Shown: positions 37,458 through 46,364, counted from the stretch's first letter. The stretch: 64,000 bases of DNA from a bacterium (GCA_019752925.1 JAIELP010000004.1:62001-126000); one strand, 5' to 3'. A program made the numbers and translations. The notes: a model not told the origin generated them from the letters alone.

Positions 37458-38194
37458 TATATTTTAGCCTTTGAGCGTTTAGCGTCTTTCACAAAGAAGC
37501 TTACGCAGAATACGACAATAATAAGACTTATAATCTGAGATATTGAAAGTCCGAAAATAAATAATCCGCGGAAGTCGTCGCGAAAATATTCTACATTAAA
37601 GCGTAATAAACTATGAAGAAGTAACCACTTTACAAATAATGAACCTTTCGTCGGCATTGCCTTTTTGCCTTCAAAAAGCAGTAAAACAAGAAAAATTACA
37701 AATTCACCCACAGCCAAGTACAAAGCGGTAGGGTGGCGTCCACTATATGCCCATGGTAAAAAACAAATGCTGCCGAAGCAGCAGCCCGACAGAAAACAAC
37801 CTATGCGTCCAAGTGCATGTGCAAGTGAAAACAGAGGTGTAAAGAAATCAGCCCATTCACCAAAGCTAATTTTTTTGATGCGCGCATAAATAGTTCCGGT
37901 AATAAGGCACGAAATTAAACCACCCAAAAATACGAAGCCACCGTTCCAGAAAGCTAAAATTTGCCAAGGGTTAATCAGGTAATAGTTCAACTCTTCATAA
38001 AATACATGCATGAGGCGGCCACCGACAAACCCTGAAAGCATTAACATCAATGCAATATCAAAAGCCTGCGCACGATTTTTCGAAAATTGCTCTACCCGGT
38101 AAGAAAGAAAAACTAACAATGCACTTAAGCTTAAACTGATAACTAAAAAAAATGTGGGAATTTGTAATGATCCAATACTGATATAAGGGATCAT
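37457..38194 (-). CDS. lgt: Divergent prolipoprotein diacylglyceryl transferase (Lgt family)
   Basis: 245 residues, seven membrane segments. Family features: GGFVFLGGL (86-92), ALGRIGCFLSGCCFG (127-141), SGRHPTALYL (151-160) and VEYFRDDFRG near the C-terminus. In E. coli Lgt the corresponding places hold His103 (FHGGL) and Asn146 (GRLGNFING); here they are Leu90 and Cys133. It belongs to the CCFG subgroup. The position right after lspA, with an ATGA overlap, supports a role in lipoprotein modification, but the altered residues leave activity open. Confidence 0.75.
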   Translation of the reverse strand: MIPYISIGSLQIPTFFLVISLSLSALLVFLSYRVEQFSKNRAQAFDIALMLMLSGFVGGRLMHVFYEELNYYLINPWQILAFWNGGFVFLGGLISCLITGTIYARIKKISFGEWADFFTPLFSLAHALGRIGCFLSGCCFGSICFLPWAYSGRHPTALYLAVGEFVIFLVLLLFEGKKAMPTKGSLFVKWLLLHSLLRFNVEYFRDDFRGLFIFGLSISQIISLIIVVFCVSFFVKDAKRSKAKI

Positions 38195-38712
38195 GAAGCG
38201 TCACTTTTACTTTCTGGTGAATTTTCCGACTTTTCAGTCAGCATAAAGTAAATCAGAAAACAAACTCCGCCAACAATGGCCATATCAGCTATATTAAAGG
38301 CCGGCCACGATAAAACTCCGTAGTGAAAGTCTGCAAAATCAATTACGTAACGGAATTGTAAACGGTCTAAATAATTGCCGATTGCCCCCGCAAAAATTGA
38401 GCTTAGTGCCAATATCTGACGGGTATCATCGTTTTTAACACCCTTTAAAATATAAAGAATAATTAAACAGGCAATAGGAGAAACCAGTAAAAAGAAAATT
38501 TCGCGGAACATCTGCGGCATTTGCGATAAAAACCCAAAAGCCGCACCGAAGTTTCTGACATAGGTGATGTGGAAAAAATTCTGAATAACCGGAACTGATT
38601 CATGTAACTGAAACTGCGTATGCACATAAAGCTTGGTGATCTGGTCTAATGAAATAAATAAACCCGAAATACACATTAGTAATAAATACTTACGCTCAAA
38701 GTTAAAACTCAC
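38191..38712 (-). CDS. lspA: Lipoprotein signal peptidase LspA
   Basis: 173 residues with four membrane segments. LDQITKLYV opens the family core, and the catalytic Asp residues appear in GNYLDRLQF (Asp116) and WPAFNIADMAI (Asp143). LspA cleaves signal peptides from diacylglyceryl-modified prolipoproteins in the inner membrane; several lipoproteins in this window are candidate substrates. Overlaps ileS and lgt by 4 nt each. Confidence 0.95.
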   Translation of the reverse strand: MSFNFERKYLLLMCISGLFISLDQITKLYVHTQFQLHESVPVIQNFFHITYVRNFGAAFGFLSQMPQMFREIFFLLVSPIACLIILYILKGVKNDDTRQILALSSIFAGAIGNYLDRLQFRYVIDFADFHYGVLSWPAFNIADMAIVGGVCFLIYFMLTEKSENSPESKSDAS

Positions 38713-41519
38713 GATAAGGCCTCAACACACTTAGGGCAAACTCCTAAAGTTTTTTCAGCTTTAGAAATTTCATTTGAGTAAACCCAGCAGCGAACGCATT
38801 TATCGCCTTCAGCTTTTGCGGCCAATACGCCGTAAGAGCCTTGTTTCAATTCCACTTTAGACACAATTAAAATTTCACGTAAGTCTGTAGCGGCTTTTAA
38901 CGAGCTTAATACTTCGTTATCGGCAGTTACACTAACTGCAGCTTCTAAGCTTGAACCAATTGTTTTAGCCGCGCGTAGTTCTTCTAATTTTTTCTGAACA
39001 TCGCCACGTACATTTAAAATTTGTACAAACAATTCATGAAGGGCCGGTTGGTTCCACTCTTCTTGAGCTTTAGGGAAATCTTCTAAGAAAACTGAATCCT
39101 GAGTTTTTCCTTTAAAGTAAGAATATGTTTCTTCAGCTAAGAAAGATAAAATCGGCGCCATCATGCGGATTAAGGCAGATGTTGTGTAATACAATACTGT
39201 TTGCGCACTTCTGCGAGCAGTTCCGTCGTGCTTCCAAGTGTAAAGACGGTCTTTTAAAACGTCCATGTAGGTGGCCGATAAAGTCACAGTGAAGAAATTA
39301 TTTAATAAGTGGTAAACTTTGTAAAACTCATATTTTTCGTAAGAGTTTGTTACGTCCATGATTAACTGATTCAATTGATGTAACATCCACTGATCAATCT
39401 GAGTCATGTTTTTAACATCTACTTTATCTGTTTTGAAATCAAAGTCAGAAGTAGAGCCCAATAAGAAGCGCATAGTGTTTCTGATTTTGCGGTAAGTTTC
39501 AGTTACGCGGGTTAATTCTTCTTTACCGCAACCGATGTCGTTACCGTAGTCGCCGTAAGCTGCCCATAGGCGTACGATTTCAGAACCGCTCTTAGATGAA
39601 ACTTCGTTAGGGTCAATTACGTTTCCTAATGATTTACTCATCTTACGGCCTTGAGAATCATTCACGAATCCGTGAGTGATTAAGGCTTTAAATGGCGGTT
39701 TTTCAGTTGTCGCCATAGATGACAACATTGAAGTGTTGAACCAGCCGCGATGTTGATCTGAACCTTCTAAGTACAAATCAGCCTGAACATTTTTGTAACC
39801 GAATTTTGAATGATTAGAATGAACGGCTGCGTGACACACGCCTGAGTCAAACCAAACATCTAAAATATCGCGACCGATTTTGAAACCTTGAGTTCCAAAT
39901 TCTGGTTTAGCATCAGCTGGTTTTTTCCAAGAAGTGCCAGCTAAAGCATTTGCATCAGCCTTGTAGTAAGCTTCGATGCCGCCCTCAGCCACTATGTCGG
40001 CTGCTTTGATCATGATATCATAATCAGCTAACGGTGCTCCGGTAGCGACGCAAGTTAAAATAGGAATTGGTACGCCCCAAATTCTTTGGCGCGATAAACA
40101 CCAGTCTGGGCGGTTTTCCATCATGGCTTGGAAACGCGCACGCCCCCAATCAGGGAAAAACTGTACATCGTCTAAAGCTTTTAAAGTTTTTTGACGTATT
40201 TGCGAGCCCTCTTGATCAATGCCGATAAACCATTGTGCCGTTGTTCTAAAAATTAACGGAGTTTTAGATCTCCAGCAGTGTGGATAGCTGTGTACGAATT
40301 CAGAAAATTTTAATAAATGGCCTGAAGTACGTAATTTTTCAATAATCAACGGATTAGCTTTGAAAATATTGGTACCTTTCATTTCAGCAAAGTCTTCCGT
40401 GTAAAGTCCGCCATCATCAACAGGATTCAAAATTGGTAAGTTATACTGTTTACCGACTCTAAAGTCGTCTGCACCGTGGCCCGGAGCTGTATGAACGGCA
40501 CCGGTACCGGTATCAGCTGTTACGTGAAGACCTAATACGATTGTAGAAGAACGATCAATAAACGGATGTTGGGCTTTACCTAATTCAAGCTCTGCACCTT
40601 TGAAAACTTTTTTCTCAGTTAGTGTTAAGCCAATTTCTTTTTCGAAAAATTCTTTTAAAGCTTTTGCGATCACTAAGTTTTCTTTTTGGCCGTTGATTTC
40701 AGTTGAGTAAACGGCGTAATCAAATTCTGGGTGCAAAGCGATACCCGTATTTGCCGGGAGAGTCCAAGGAGTTGTTGTCCAAATAACTAAAGAAGTTTTT
40801 TCTGCAGGACTTCCTAATTTTTTAAGAGTGTCTGCATCTTTAACTTCAAACTTAACGTAGATCGAAGGCGATTTATGATCGTGGTATTCAACTTCCGCGT
40901 CGGCTAAAGCTGTTTTCAATGTCCAGTTCCAGTAAACAGGTTTAACACCTTGATAGATCACGCCGCGCTTAAAGGCTCTGGCAAATTCACGAACTTCTTC
41001 GGCTTCGTATTCTTTCGACATTGTTAAATACGGATTTTGCCAGTCGGCCATTACACCTAAACGTTTAAATTGTTCGCGTTGGTGATTAACCCAGTGGTTA
41101 GCTTCAGCACGGCAAAGTGCTAAAATTTCCTGATCGGTTTTAACTTCTTTTTTATCGGCTAAAGCTTTCATAACTTTGTGCTCGATAGGTAAACCATGGC
41201 AGTCCCAACCTGGAACAAAGGGTGCGTAGTGGCCTTTCATCGCTTTGTACTTAATAACAAAATCTTTTAAAGATTTATTTAAAGCATGACCGATGTGAAT
41301 AGAGCCATTCGCGTACGGAGGGCCGTCCGGTAAAGTAAAACCAGCGTTGTTTTTATTTTTTTCTAAAAGGCGTTGATAAATTTTATCGCTTTCCCACTTC
41401 GCAATAATTTTTGGTTCATTAATCGGTAAATCGCCCTTCATTGGAAAGTCTGTTTGAGGCAGACGAATAGTGTTTTTGTAGTCCGGGGTGTTGGTGGGTG
41501 TTGATGTTGGGCTCGACAA
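38709..41519 (-). CDS. ileS: Isoleucine--tRNA ligase
   Basis: 936 residues, the bacterial type. HIGH is at 75-78 (GSIHIGHALNK), KMSKS in GRKMSKSLGNVIDP, and the Ile-specific editing domain contains VIWTTTPWTLPANTGIALHP and TGTGAVHTAPGHG. The C-terminal zinc finger is CVRCW and CPKC. ileS-lspA adjacency is common in bacteria. An AAGGAG ribosome-binding site lies before the ATG. Confidence 0.97.
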   Translation of the reverse strand: MSSPTSTPTNTPDYKNTIRLPQTDFPMKGDLPINEPKIIAKWESDKIYQRLLEKNKNNAGFTLPDGPPYANGSIHIGHALNKSLKDFVIKYKAMKGHYAPFVPGWDCHGLPIEHKVMKALADKKEVKTDQEILALCRAEANHWVNHQREQFKRLGVMADWQNPYLTMSKEYEAEEVREFARAFKRGVIYQGVKPVYWNWTLKTALADAEVEYHDHKSPSIYVKFEVKDADTLKKLGSPAEKTSLVIWTTTPWTLPANTGIALHPEFDYAVYSTEINGQKENLVIAKALKEFFEKEIGLTLTEKKVFKGAELELGKAQHPFIDRSSTIVLGLHVTADTGTGAVHTAPGHGADDFRVGKQYNLPILNPVDDGGLYTEDFAEMKGTNIFKANPLIIEKLRTSGHLLKFSEFVHSYPHCWRSKTPLIFRTTAQWFIGIDQEGSQIRQKTLKALDDVQFFPDWGRARFQAMMENRPDWCLSRQRIWGVPIPILTCVATGAPLADYDIMIKAADIVAEGGIEAYYKADANALAGTSWKKPADAKPEFGTQGFKIGRDILDVWFDSGVCHAAVHSNHSKFGYKNVQADLYLEGSDQHRGWFNTSMLSSMATTEKPPFKALITHGFVNDSQGRKMSKSLGNVIDPNEVSSKSGSEIVRLWAAYGDYGNDIGCGKEELTRVTETYRKIRNTMRFLLGSTSDFDFKTDKVDVKNMTQIDQWMLHQLNQLIMDVTNSYEKYEFYKVYHLLNNFFTVTLSATYMDVLKDRLYTWKHDGTARRSAQTVLYYTTSALIRMMAPILSFLAEETYSYFKGKTQDSVFLEDFPKAQEEWNQPALHELFVQILNVRGDVQKKLEELRAAKTIGSSLEAAVSVTADNEVLSSLKAATDLREILIVSKVELKQGSYGVLAAKAEGDKCVRCWVYSNEISKAEKTLGVCPKCVEALS

Positions 41520-41627
41520 GTGAAAACTCCTTATAGGTCAGATGAAAATAGTAGCAAAACGATTGGCATATGTGCAGTATTTTAAATATTAGATAGGGCT
41601 TGCCTAAGTGCGACAAATAGAATTTGT

Positions 41628-42206
41628 TTAGTTCATTTTTTTAAATTGCTTATAACCCAAAGAAATCAATGCGCGTAAAGCTTCAATATCAGAACTTAAA
41701 TTTAAGTTCTGTCGAACTTCAGCCAAAATTTGTAGAGATTGAAGATCTAACTGTCCTAAACTGTTGTTATTTGAACCCGAAAACTGGTTGCCATTATTTT
41801 GTAACGTAGCTGTTGTTTCTTTAATCGTTTGAGTTAATCCAGCAACAGGTAAAGCTTTAGTTTGAACTGAAGCTTGTGGCGAATTTACAGGTGTTTGCGG
41901 AGCTTGTTGTTGAGCGATCTGTGTTGAATGTACTTGTTGTTGGGCCGCTATATGCGCGGCCTGCTGCGGAGTTTGTAAGTCACCAATCATCGACGCCAGG
42001 TTTTTAAGCTCTTGTTTGAAGTTCTGAATGCTTGGAGTATCTAACGAAGCTTCACCACTACGTTGAGCTTTTAAATACAAGCTCACTAACATGTCTTGAG
42101 TGCTTGCCATTTCTTTAACAGACGGACCTTGAGTCAGAAGCCAAGTGTAAGCTTTCTGCAAAGTTTCTTTAGTGTAGGCCTGTGGCGGTAATGGATTCAC
42201 TGTCAT
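41628..42206 (-). CDS. Gln-rich protein of unknown function
   Basis: 192 residues, no signal peptide. The N-terminal ~95 residues are helical (YTKETLQKAYTWLLTQGPSVKEM), the middle is Gln/Ala/Thr-rich and probably disordered (about 95-150), and the C-terminal ~40 residues are helical (LDLQSLQILAEVRQNLNLSSDIEALRALISLGYKQF), vaguely like a ribbon-helix-helix end. It follows the NtrC-type gene on the same strand after 83 nt. No function can be assigned. Confidence 0.65.
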   Translation of the reverse strand: MTVNPLPPQAYTKETLQKAYTWLLTQGPSVKEMASTQDMLVSLYLKAQRSGEASLDTPSIQNFKQELKNLASMIGDLQTPQQAAHIAAQQQVHSTQIAQQQAPQTPVNSPQASVQTKALPVAGLTQTIKETTATLQNNGNQFSGSNNNSLGQLDLQSLQILAEVRQNLNLSSDIEALRALISLGYKQFKKMN

Positions 42207-42289
42207 GGGATGGCTACGCTAACCATCCCGATAAATTGAGTCAACAATATCGTTTTGCAAAATTTTGTTAAAAATTATCGCGAAAAAAA

Positions 42290-43852
42290 CTACTGCTGAT
42301 TTTTTGGTTCTGCGTAATCTTTCGCCACGATTCCGTACTTCTCAATTTTACGAAGTAAGGTCTTTTTAGGAATGTTGGCGTGAATAGCAGTTTGGTTGAT
42401 TCTACCCTTGAAAGTCTTTAAAGCCTTGATAATAAACTGCTTTTCGAACTCTTCTTTTTGGGCATTAAAATCCAGCAAACCATTACTTGGGAAGGCAATG
42501 CTGATATCTTCGTCAGAAGCATCGTCCAAACCATCGTCTGAAAGTTCCGAGTCAATATCAAAATCGCTTTCTGAATCGATTTCTTCATCGCTGAAGCTCT
42601 GAGCAGATTTTTTTATTGTTTCTGATTGACTCTCAATAATCGACATCGTTTCAACCAAGTTAACACCAACAGCATCCAGAACCGCTTCAGGTAAGCTTCC
42701 TAAGCAAATTGAATTTGTCGATTCAAGTACGAAGGCATGCTCGATAACATTTTCTAGTTCGCGGATATTTCCCGGCCAGTTGTATTTTTTTAATACCGTT
42801 AAAGCATCAGCCGAAATTCCGGTAACACGTTTGTTGTGCACCTGATTGAACTTGCGGATAAAGATGTGGATTAAAACTTCTAAGTCGCCCTTACGGTCAC
42901 TTAACTGAGGTAAGAAAATAGGTACAACGTTTAAGCGATAAAATAAGTCTTCGCGGAACTGACCGGTTTTCATCATTTCTTCTAACGGGCGGTTAGTAGC
43001 GGCAATGATACGTACGTTAGTTGAAATCTCGCGGTTAGACCCCACCGGAGTAAATAATTTTTCCTGTAACACGCGAAGGATTTTAACCTGCATGAGCTGT
43101 GGCATATCGCCCACTTCATCCAGGAATAAAGTTCCGCCTTCAGCGTACTGAAACTTTCCGATTTTTCTTTCACCTGCGCCGGTGAACGAACCTTTTTCGT
43201 GGCCGAATAACTCAGACTCAAATAAATTTTCAGGAATTGCCGAACAGTTGATCGCAACAAACTTTTCGTCTTTGCGGGCCGAATTAAAGTGAACGGCCTT
43301 AGCCACTAACTCTTTACCGGTACCTGAAGCACCTCGAATTAAAACTGGCGTGTCTACTTTAGCTAACTTATGAATTACGTTAAATACCTTTTGCATCTGT
43401 GAAGTGTTACCGATGATTTTACGGCCTTCATCTACAAACACCGGTGATGAAACTGCTAAAGTAGAAATTAATGTGTGAGCATTAACAGCTTTATCTAATA
43501 AGTTTAATAACTCTTCACCGGCAATTGGCTTAGATAAAAAGTTATAAGCGCCATCGCGTACCGCTTGTACGGCTACTTCAACGGTAGCGTGAGCGGTTAA
43601 TACTAATACGATGATTCCTGGATCGTGTTCTTTGATTTCTTTTAACGTCTGTAAACCGTTTTTGCGAGGCATGTCTACATCTAAAATAACGATATCATAT
43701 GCACGTTGACCTGCAGGGCAGGCTTTAACTTTTTCAAGAGCGTTAACGCCGTCAAAAGCTTCTTCTATAGTGAATTTTTTTACACCTTCAAGGGCTGATC
43801 TAATAGATAGGCGTAGGGCCTGATCATCATCAACTACGAGAACTTTTAACAT
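42290..43852 (-). CDS. NtrC-family sigma-54-dependent response regulator
   Basis: About 520 residues from the ATG at 43852, which has GGAGG 5 nt upstream; an in-frame TTG at 43864 overlaps that site. A receiver domain (phosphoacceptor in VILDVDMPRKNG, Lys in LSKPI) is followed by the AAA+ core: Walker A GASGTGKE, GSFTGA (the sigma-54 contact loop, Ser for Ala), Walker B GGTLFLDEVGDM and YNWPGNIRELENVIEHA. Then comes an unusual acidic Ser/Asp/Glu-rich linker of ~45 residues and a Fis-type HTH (INQTAIHANIPKKTLLRKIEKYGI). It is a complete activator. The CHASE2 kinases at 44340 and 47772 are the nearest candidate partners; a sigma-54 promoter lies at 47751. Confidence 0.93.
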   Translation of the reverse strand: MLKVLVVDDDQALRLSIRSALEGVKKFTIEEAFDGVNALEKVKACPAGQRAYDIVILDVDMPRKNGLQTLKEIKEHDPGIIVLVLTAHATVEVAVQAVRDGAYNFLSKPIAGEELLNLLDKAVNAHTLISTLAVSSPVFVDEGRKIIGNTSQMQKVFNVIHKLAKVDTPVLIRGASGTGKELVAKAVHFNSARKDEKFVAINCSAIPENLFESELFGHEKGSFTGAGERKIGKFQYAEGGTLFLDEVGDMPQLMQVKILRVLQEKLFTPVGSNREISTNVRIIAATNRPLEEMMKTGQFREDLFYRLNVVPIFLPQLSDRKGDLEVLIHIFIRKFNQVHNKRVTGISADALTVLKKYNWPGNIRELENVIEHAFVLESTNSICLGSLPEAVLDAVGVNLVETMSIIESQSETIKKSAQSFSDEEIDSESDFDIDSELSDDGLDDASDEDISIAFPSNGLLDFNAQKEEFEKQFIIKALKTFKGRINQTAIHANIPKKTLLRKIEKYGIVAKDYAEPKNQQ

Positions 43853-44339
43853 AACAGCCTCCAACAGACTTGTTTTTTACCGGTTACACAGTCTTTACGC
43901 GTGCATTCGCAAAGTGGTGCCTTCGGTAATTTGAGAATGAAATATAAACGATCGTAAAATAAATTTCGCCTGTTATTTTTCTGACAGGGGATTGTAGATT
44001 TTGCCTGTATAGGGATTTGACGGAGTGACAGAAATGGGGGCGTGGTTTTCATTTTAGATTGGATTTCGAATCTGATTTCGGTTTTCAGAAATTGAATAAT
44101 CTGATTATTGATTTAATTCTCCTAAGGCTGAGTATAGGTTTTGCGGTCAGTGTGTTTGATTCAGTCCAAATTTGGACTGAATCAAATAATCAATAATTTC
44201 AATTACTTATGTAGATTTAAGGAAAAGGTGTGAAATGCCATATAGAAGTGCGCAACCATTTGAAACTAGGCCACCAAGATTGAAGGATTTGGTTAATCAA
44301 TATGTCATGAGGATATTATAGAAAGCATATATCTAAGAA
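43853..44339. promoter_or_regulatory. 487-nt upstream region of the NtrC-type gene with two dyads
   Basis: No convincing gene lies here. It contains a 15-bp dyad AATAATCTGATTATT (44095-44109) and, 46 nt away, the 32-bp palindrome at 44155-44186. A 28-codon frame (44235-44321, +) and a 68-codon minus frame (ending 43846) lack support. Near 43912-43926 a GGCAC..TTTGC pair resembles a sigma-54 promoter on the minus strand but is one base too short. Confidence 0.5.
44155..44186. promoter_or_regulatory. Perfect 32-bp palindrome, candidate enhancer/operator
   Basis: TTTGATTCAGTCCAAA is followed with no spacer by its exact reverse complement. No T-run follows on either strand, so an intrinsic terminator is unlikely. 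A zero-spacer dyad this long is typical of a strong site for a dimeric DNA-binding protein; Fis-type activators bind such dyads. It is about 300 bp upstream of the NtrC-type start and about 150 bp after the kinase stop. Confidence 0.6.
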
Positions 44340-46241
44340 TTAAGTATTCAGTGGAAGAGTAACTGTAAACGTAGAGCCGTGATTTTCCGAAGTTACATCG
44401 CTCTTAACTGTGATTTCGCCTTTATGAAGGTTAACAAAGTACTGAGCTAAGTACAAACCAAGACCAGTGCCTTTAATAGTAGAAGTTTTCACATTATGGC
44501 TTCTGTAGAACTTCATAAAGATGTTAGGTAGGTCTTCAGCAGGGATACCCATGCCGTTGTCTATAACCTCGATTAGGACCTTATCACTTTCTTCGCGGGA
44601 CTTAACCGTAACAGTTGAATCTTCAACGCTGTACTTAATGGCGTTTTCAACTAAATTAGATAACACCTGCTTCATTAAATCAAGATCTACAGGCACAGGA
44701 AACATGGGCTCAAGCTCAGTATTGATTTTGATCTTTTTAACCTTAGCTAAGAACTCGTGCTTTTTAATAACGTCTTTTAACAGCTGGTTAATGTCTTTAG
44801 ATTGCTTATGAAGCTCTACGCCTTGGCTCTCGATGCGGCCGTATTGAAGGATAGAGTTAATAAACTTTAAAAGGTCGTCAGAAGAGCCTTTAATGGTGTC
44901 TACGGCTTCTCTTTGAGTAGAGCTAAGGTGAACATCGTCTTTTAAAATAACCTCAGTCATGCCCTGAATACGCGCGATAGGGGTTTTAAGGTCGTGGGAC
45001 ATCATCGAGATGAAGTTAGTTTTAAGCTCTTCTACCTGTTGGAGGAGCTTATTCTTTTGCAGGTATTCCCAGCTGCGACGATTTTCGATGATTAGGCGGT
45101 AAGGGATGAAGAAGTAGTAGCATAGGAAGATGGTGAGCAGGGGGTGGGCCATATCCAGCCAAATATTAAAGCGAGTTAAAAGTAAGCCTGAAGTGATCCA
45201 GAAGATTATAAAAGTACCTAATAATATTAAAATGCCTCTAGAGGGCTTAACAGATAGGGCGACATAAAGTGTAATTATTGATAGTAAAAATGTAATGAAG
45301 AAATTAACTTCTTTTGGTTGTTTTTTTGGAGCGTTGTTGTTAATGAGGGTTTCAAGCATGTTAGCATGTAATTCTGAAGTAGTTATTACGTCTTTGCCCT
45401 CTAATACAAAAGGACTGTCTGCATAGTCATCAATTGAGTTAAATGTATTCTCGCCAATTATGATAATTTTGTTATTAAATAAAGACTTGTCGATTTTGCC
45501 TTCATAGACGTCTGTAAAATCGTATCTAGGGAAAGTATTATTTGGCCGAAAGTGGATAAAGACTTGAGTTGTTCCACTTTTTTCAAAAGAACCCCATATA
45601 TTTTTTTTGTCTTTAATGTCTTCGTTGTATTTTTCGGCTAATTGAAAATGAAAAAGTTTTTGATTTTGGTAATCTAAGATAATTCTTCTAGTCACTGGAC
45701 TTTTCGAATTGATTTTACTGTCTATTGTTTTTGGGGCGGACGAGAGGGGGAGAGCGTTCATTGGTAAACTAAGTTTAGAATTTAAGAGTGCGCCATTTCC
45801 TGCTAAGTCCATGTCATCAAAAATAAAAAAGACATTTTGTAATTGTATTGATTTTTTGGCAAAAGCAGCTTTTTCTTCATACGAACCGTCTACGTTTGAT
45901 AGCTGGCCATTTGTTTTTCTTAAGTTGTAAACTATATTGCAGTTAAAGCAGCCTTCTATTTTTTTAAGTAAATCAGTATGATGTGAAGCTTTTGGGTATC
46001 CAGAAAATTTTTTTACGGTTTCAGGTGTAATCTCAACCAATACAACATTGGGAGATTGTTTTTGATCTGTTCCTATTGAGGTAGCTATTCTAATTTGCGA
46101 GTCACTTAAATATACTTCTAAAAGATCGAAGCTTATTGATTGAATAACTGTCGCAGCAATAGCTGCTACGATCAATTTATAAACGAATACAATTTTTCTA
46201 TTATTTACTAAATTATGTTTGAGAGAGGAAAAGAAATTCAT
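44340..46241 (-). CDS. CHASE2-domain sensor histidine kinase (downstream of the peptide gene)
   Basis: 633 residues. One N-terminal membrane segment (about 20-40), a periplasmic CHASE2 domain (VVLVEITPETVKKFSG at 67 to KIIIIGENTFNSIDDYADS at 258-276), three membrane segments (about 313-380), then HisKA with MSHDLKTPIARI (His416) and a complete ATPase domain (NLVENAIKYS, VIDNGMGIP, GTGLGLYLAQYF). It should autophosphorylate in response to an envelope or external signal. No receiver is fused to it. It lies 24 nt after the Gly-rich peptide gene, separated by a hairpin, in the same apparent transcript. Confidence 0.9.
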   Translation of the reverse strand: MNFFSSLKHNLVNNRKIVFVYKLIVAAIAATVIQSISFDLLEVYLSDSQIRIATSIGTDQKQSPNVVLVEITPETVKKFSGYPKASHHTDLLKKIEGCFNCNIVYNLRKTNGQLSNVDGSYEEKAAFAKKSIQLQNVFFIFDDMDLAGNGALLNSKLSLPMNALPLSSAPKTIDSKINSKSPVTRRIILDYQNQKLFHFQLAEKYNEDIKDKKNIWGSFEKSGTTQVFIHFRPNNTFPRYDFTDVYEGKIDKSLFNNKIIIIGENTFNSIDDYADSPFVLEGKDVITTSELHANMLETLINNNAPKKQPKEVNFFITFLLSIITLYVALSVKPSRGILILLGTFIIFWITSGLLLTRFNIWLDMAHPLLTIFLCYYFFIPYRLIIENRRSWEYLQKNKLLQQVEELKTNFISMMSHDLKTPIARIQGMTEVILKDDVHLSSTQREAVDTIKGSSDDLLKFINSILQYGRIESQGVELHKQSKDINQLLKDVIKKHEFLAKVKKIKINTELEPMFPVPVDLDLMKQVLSNLVENAIKYSVEDSTVTVKSREESDKVLIEVIDNGMGIPAEDLPNIFMKFYRSHNVKTSTIKGTGLGLYLAQYFVNLHKGEITVKSDVTSENHGSTFTVTLPLNT

Positions 46242-46242
46242 A

Positions 46243-46267
46243 AATAAGTTACTCTAGGTAACTTATT
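46243..46267. repeat. Hairpin between the peptide gene and the CHASE2 kinase gene
   Basis: AATAAGTTAC (46243-46252) and GTAACTTATT (46258-46267) form a perfect 10-bp stem with a 5-nt loop. It overlaps the peptide stop codon and ends two bases before the kinase ATG. No T-run follows. It could stabilise the upstream mRNA and limit kinase translation. Confidence 0.6.
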
Positions 46268-46364
46268 AAACTTTTGGTTCGCAACCAGTGCCGCCACCAT
46301 TGCCGCCATTACCTGGCCCAGCGCTCTTATGTGGCTTAACTTTTTTAATATGTGTTGTCTTCAT
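46266..46364 (-). CDS. Short Gly-rich, single-Cys peptide, candidate precursor of the radical SAM enzyme
   Basis: 32 residues. The N-terminal half is basic (MKTTHIKKVKPHKSA). The C-terminal half is GPGNGGNGGGTGCEPKV, with one Cys (28) near the end. An AAGGA ribosome-binding site lies 6 nt before the ATG, and the gene starts 19 nt after the radical SAM stop on the same strand. A basic leader and a Gly/Asn/Thr/Cys tail next to a SPASM-type radical SAM gene is the usual layout of RiPP precursors. The single Cys would allow one thioether. Too short for standard callers; function as precursor is inference. Confidence 0.65.
   Translation of the reverse strand: MKTTHIKKVKPHKSAGPGNGGNGGGTGCEPKV

Noticed and set aside
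43912-43926. Sigma-54 promoter for the NtrC-type gene
   Set aside because: GG and GC are one base too close; this spacing is strict for RpoN.
43846-44052. 68-codon minus-strand frame ahead of the NtrC-type gene
   Set aside because: It runs over the NtrC start and its ribosome-binding site, and its composition looks random.
44235-44321. 28-codon plus-strand frame as a second peptide precursor
   Set aside because: Only a loose AAGG is present upstream, it is opposite in direction to the operon and has no Gly/Cys tail; nothing beyond an open frame supports it.
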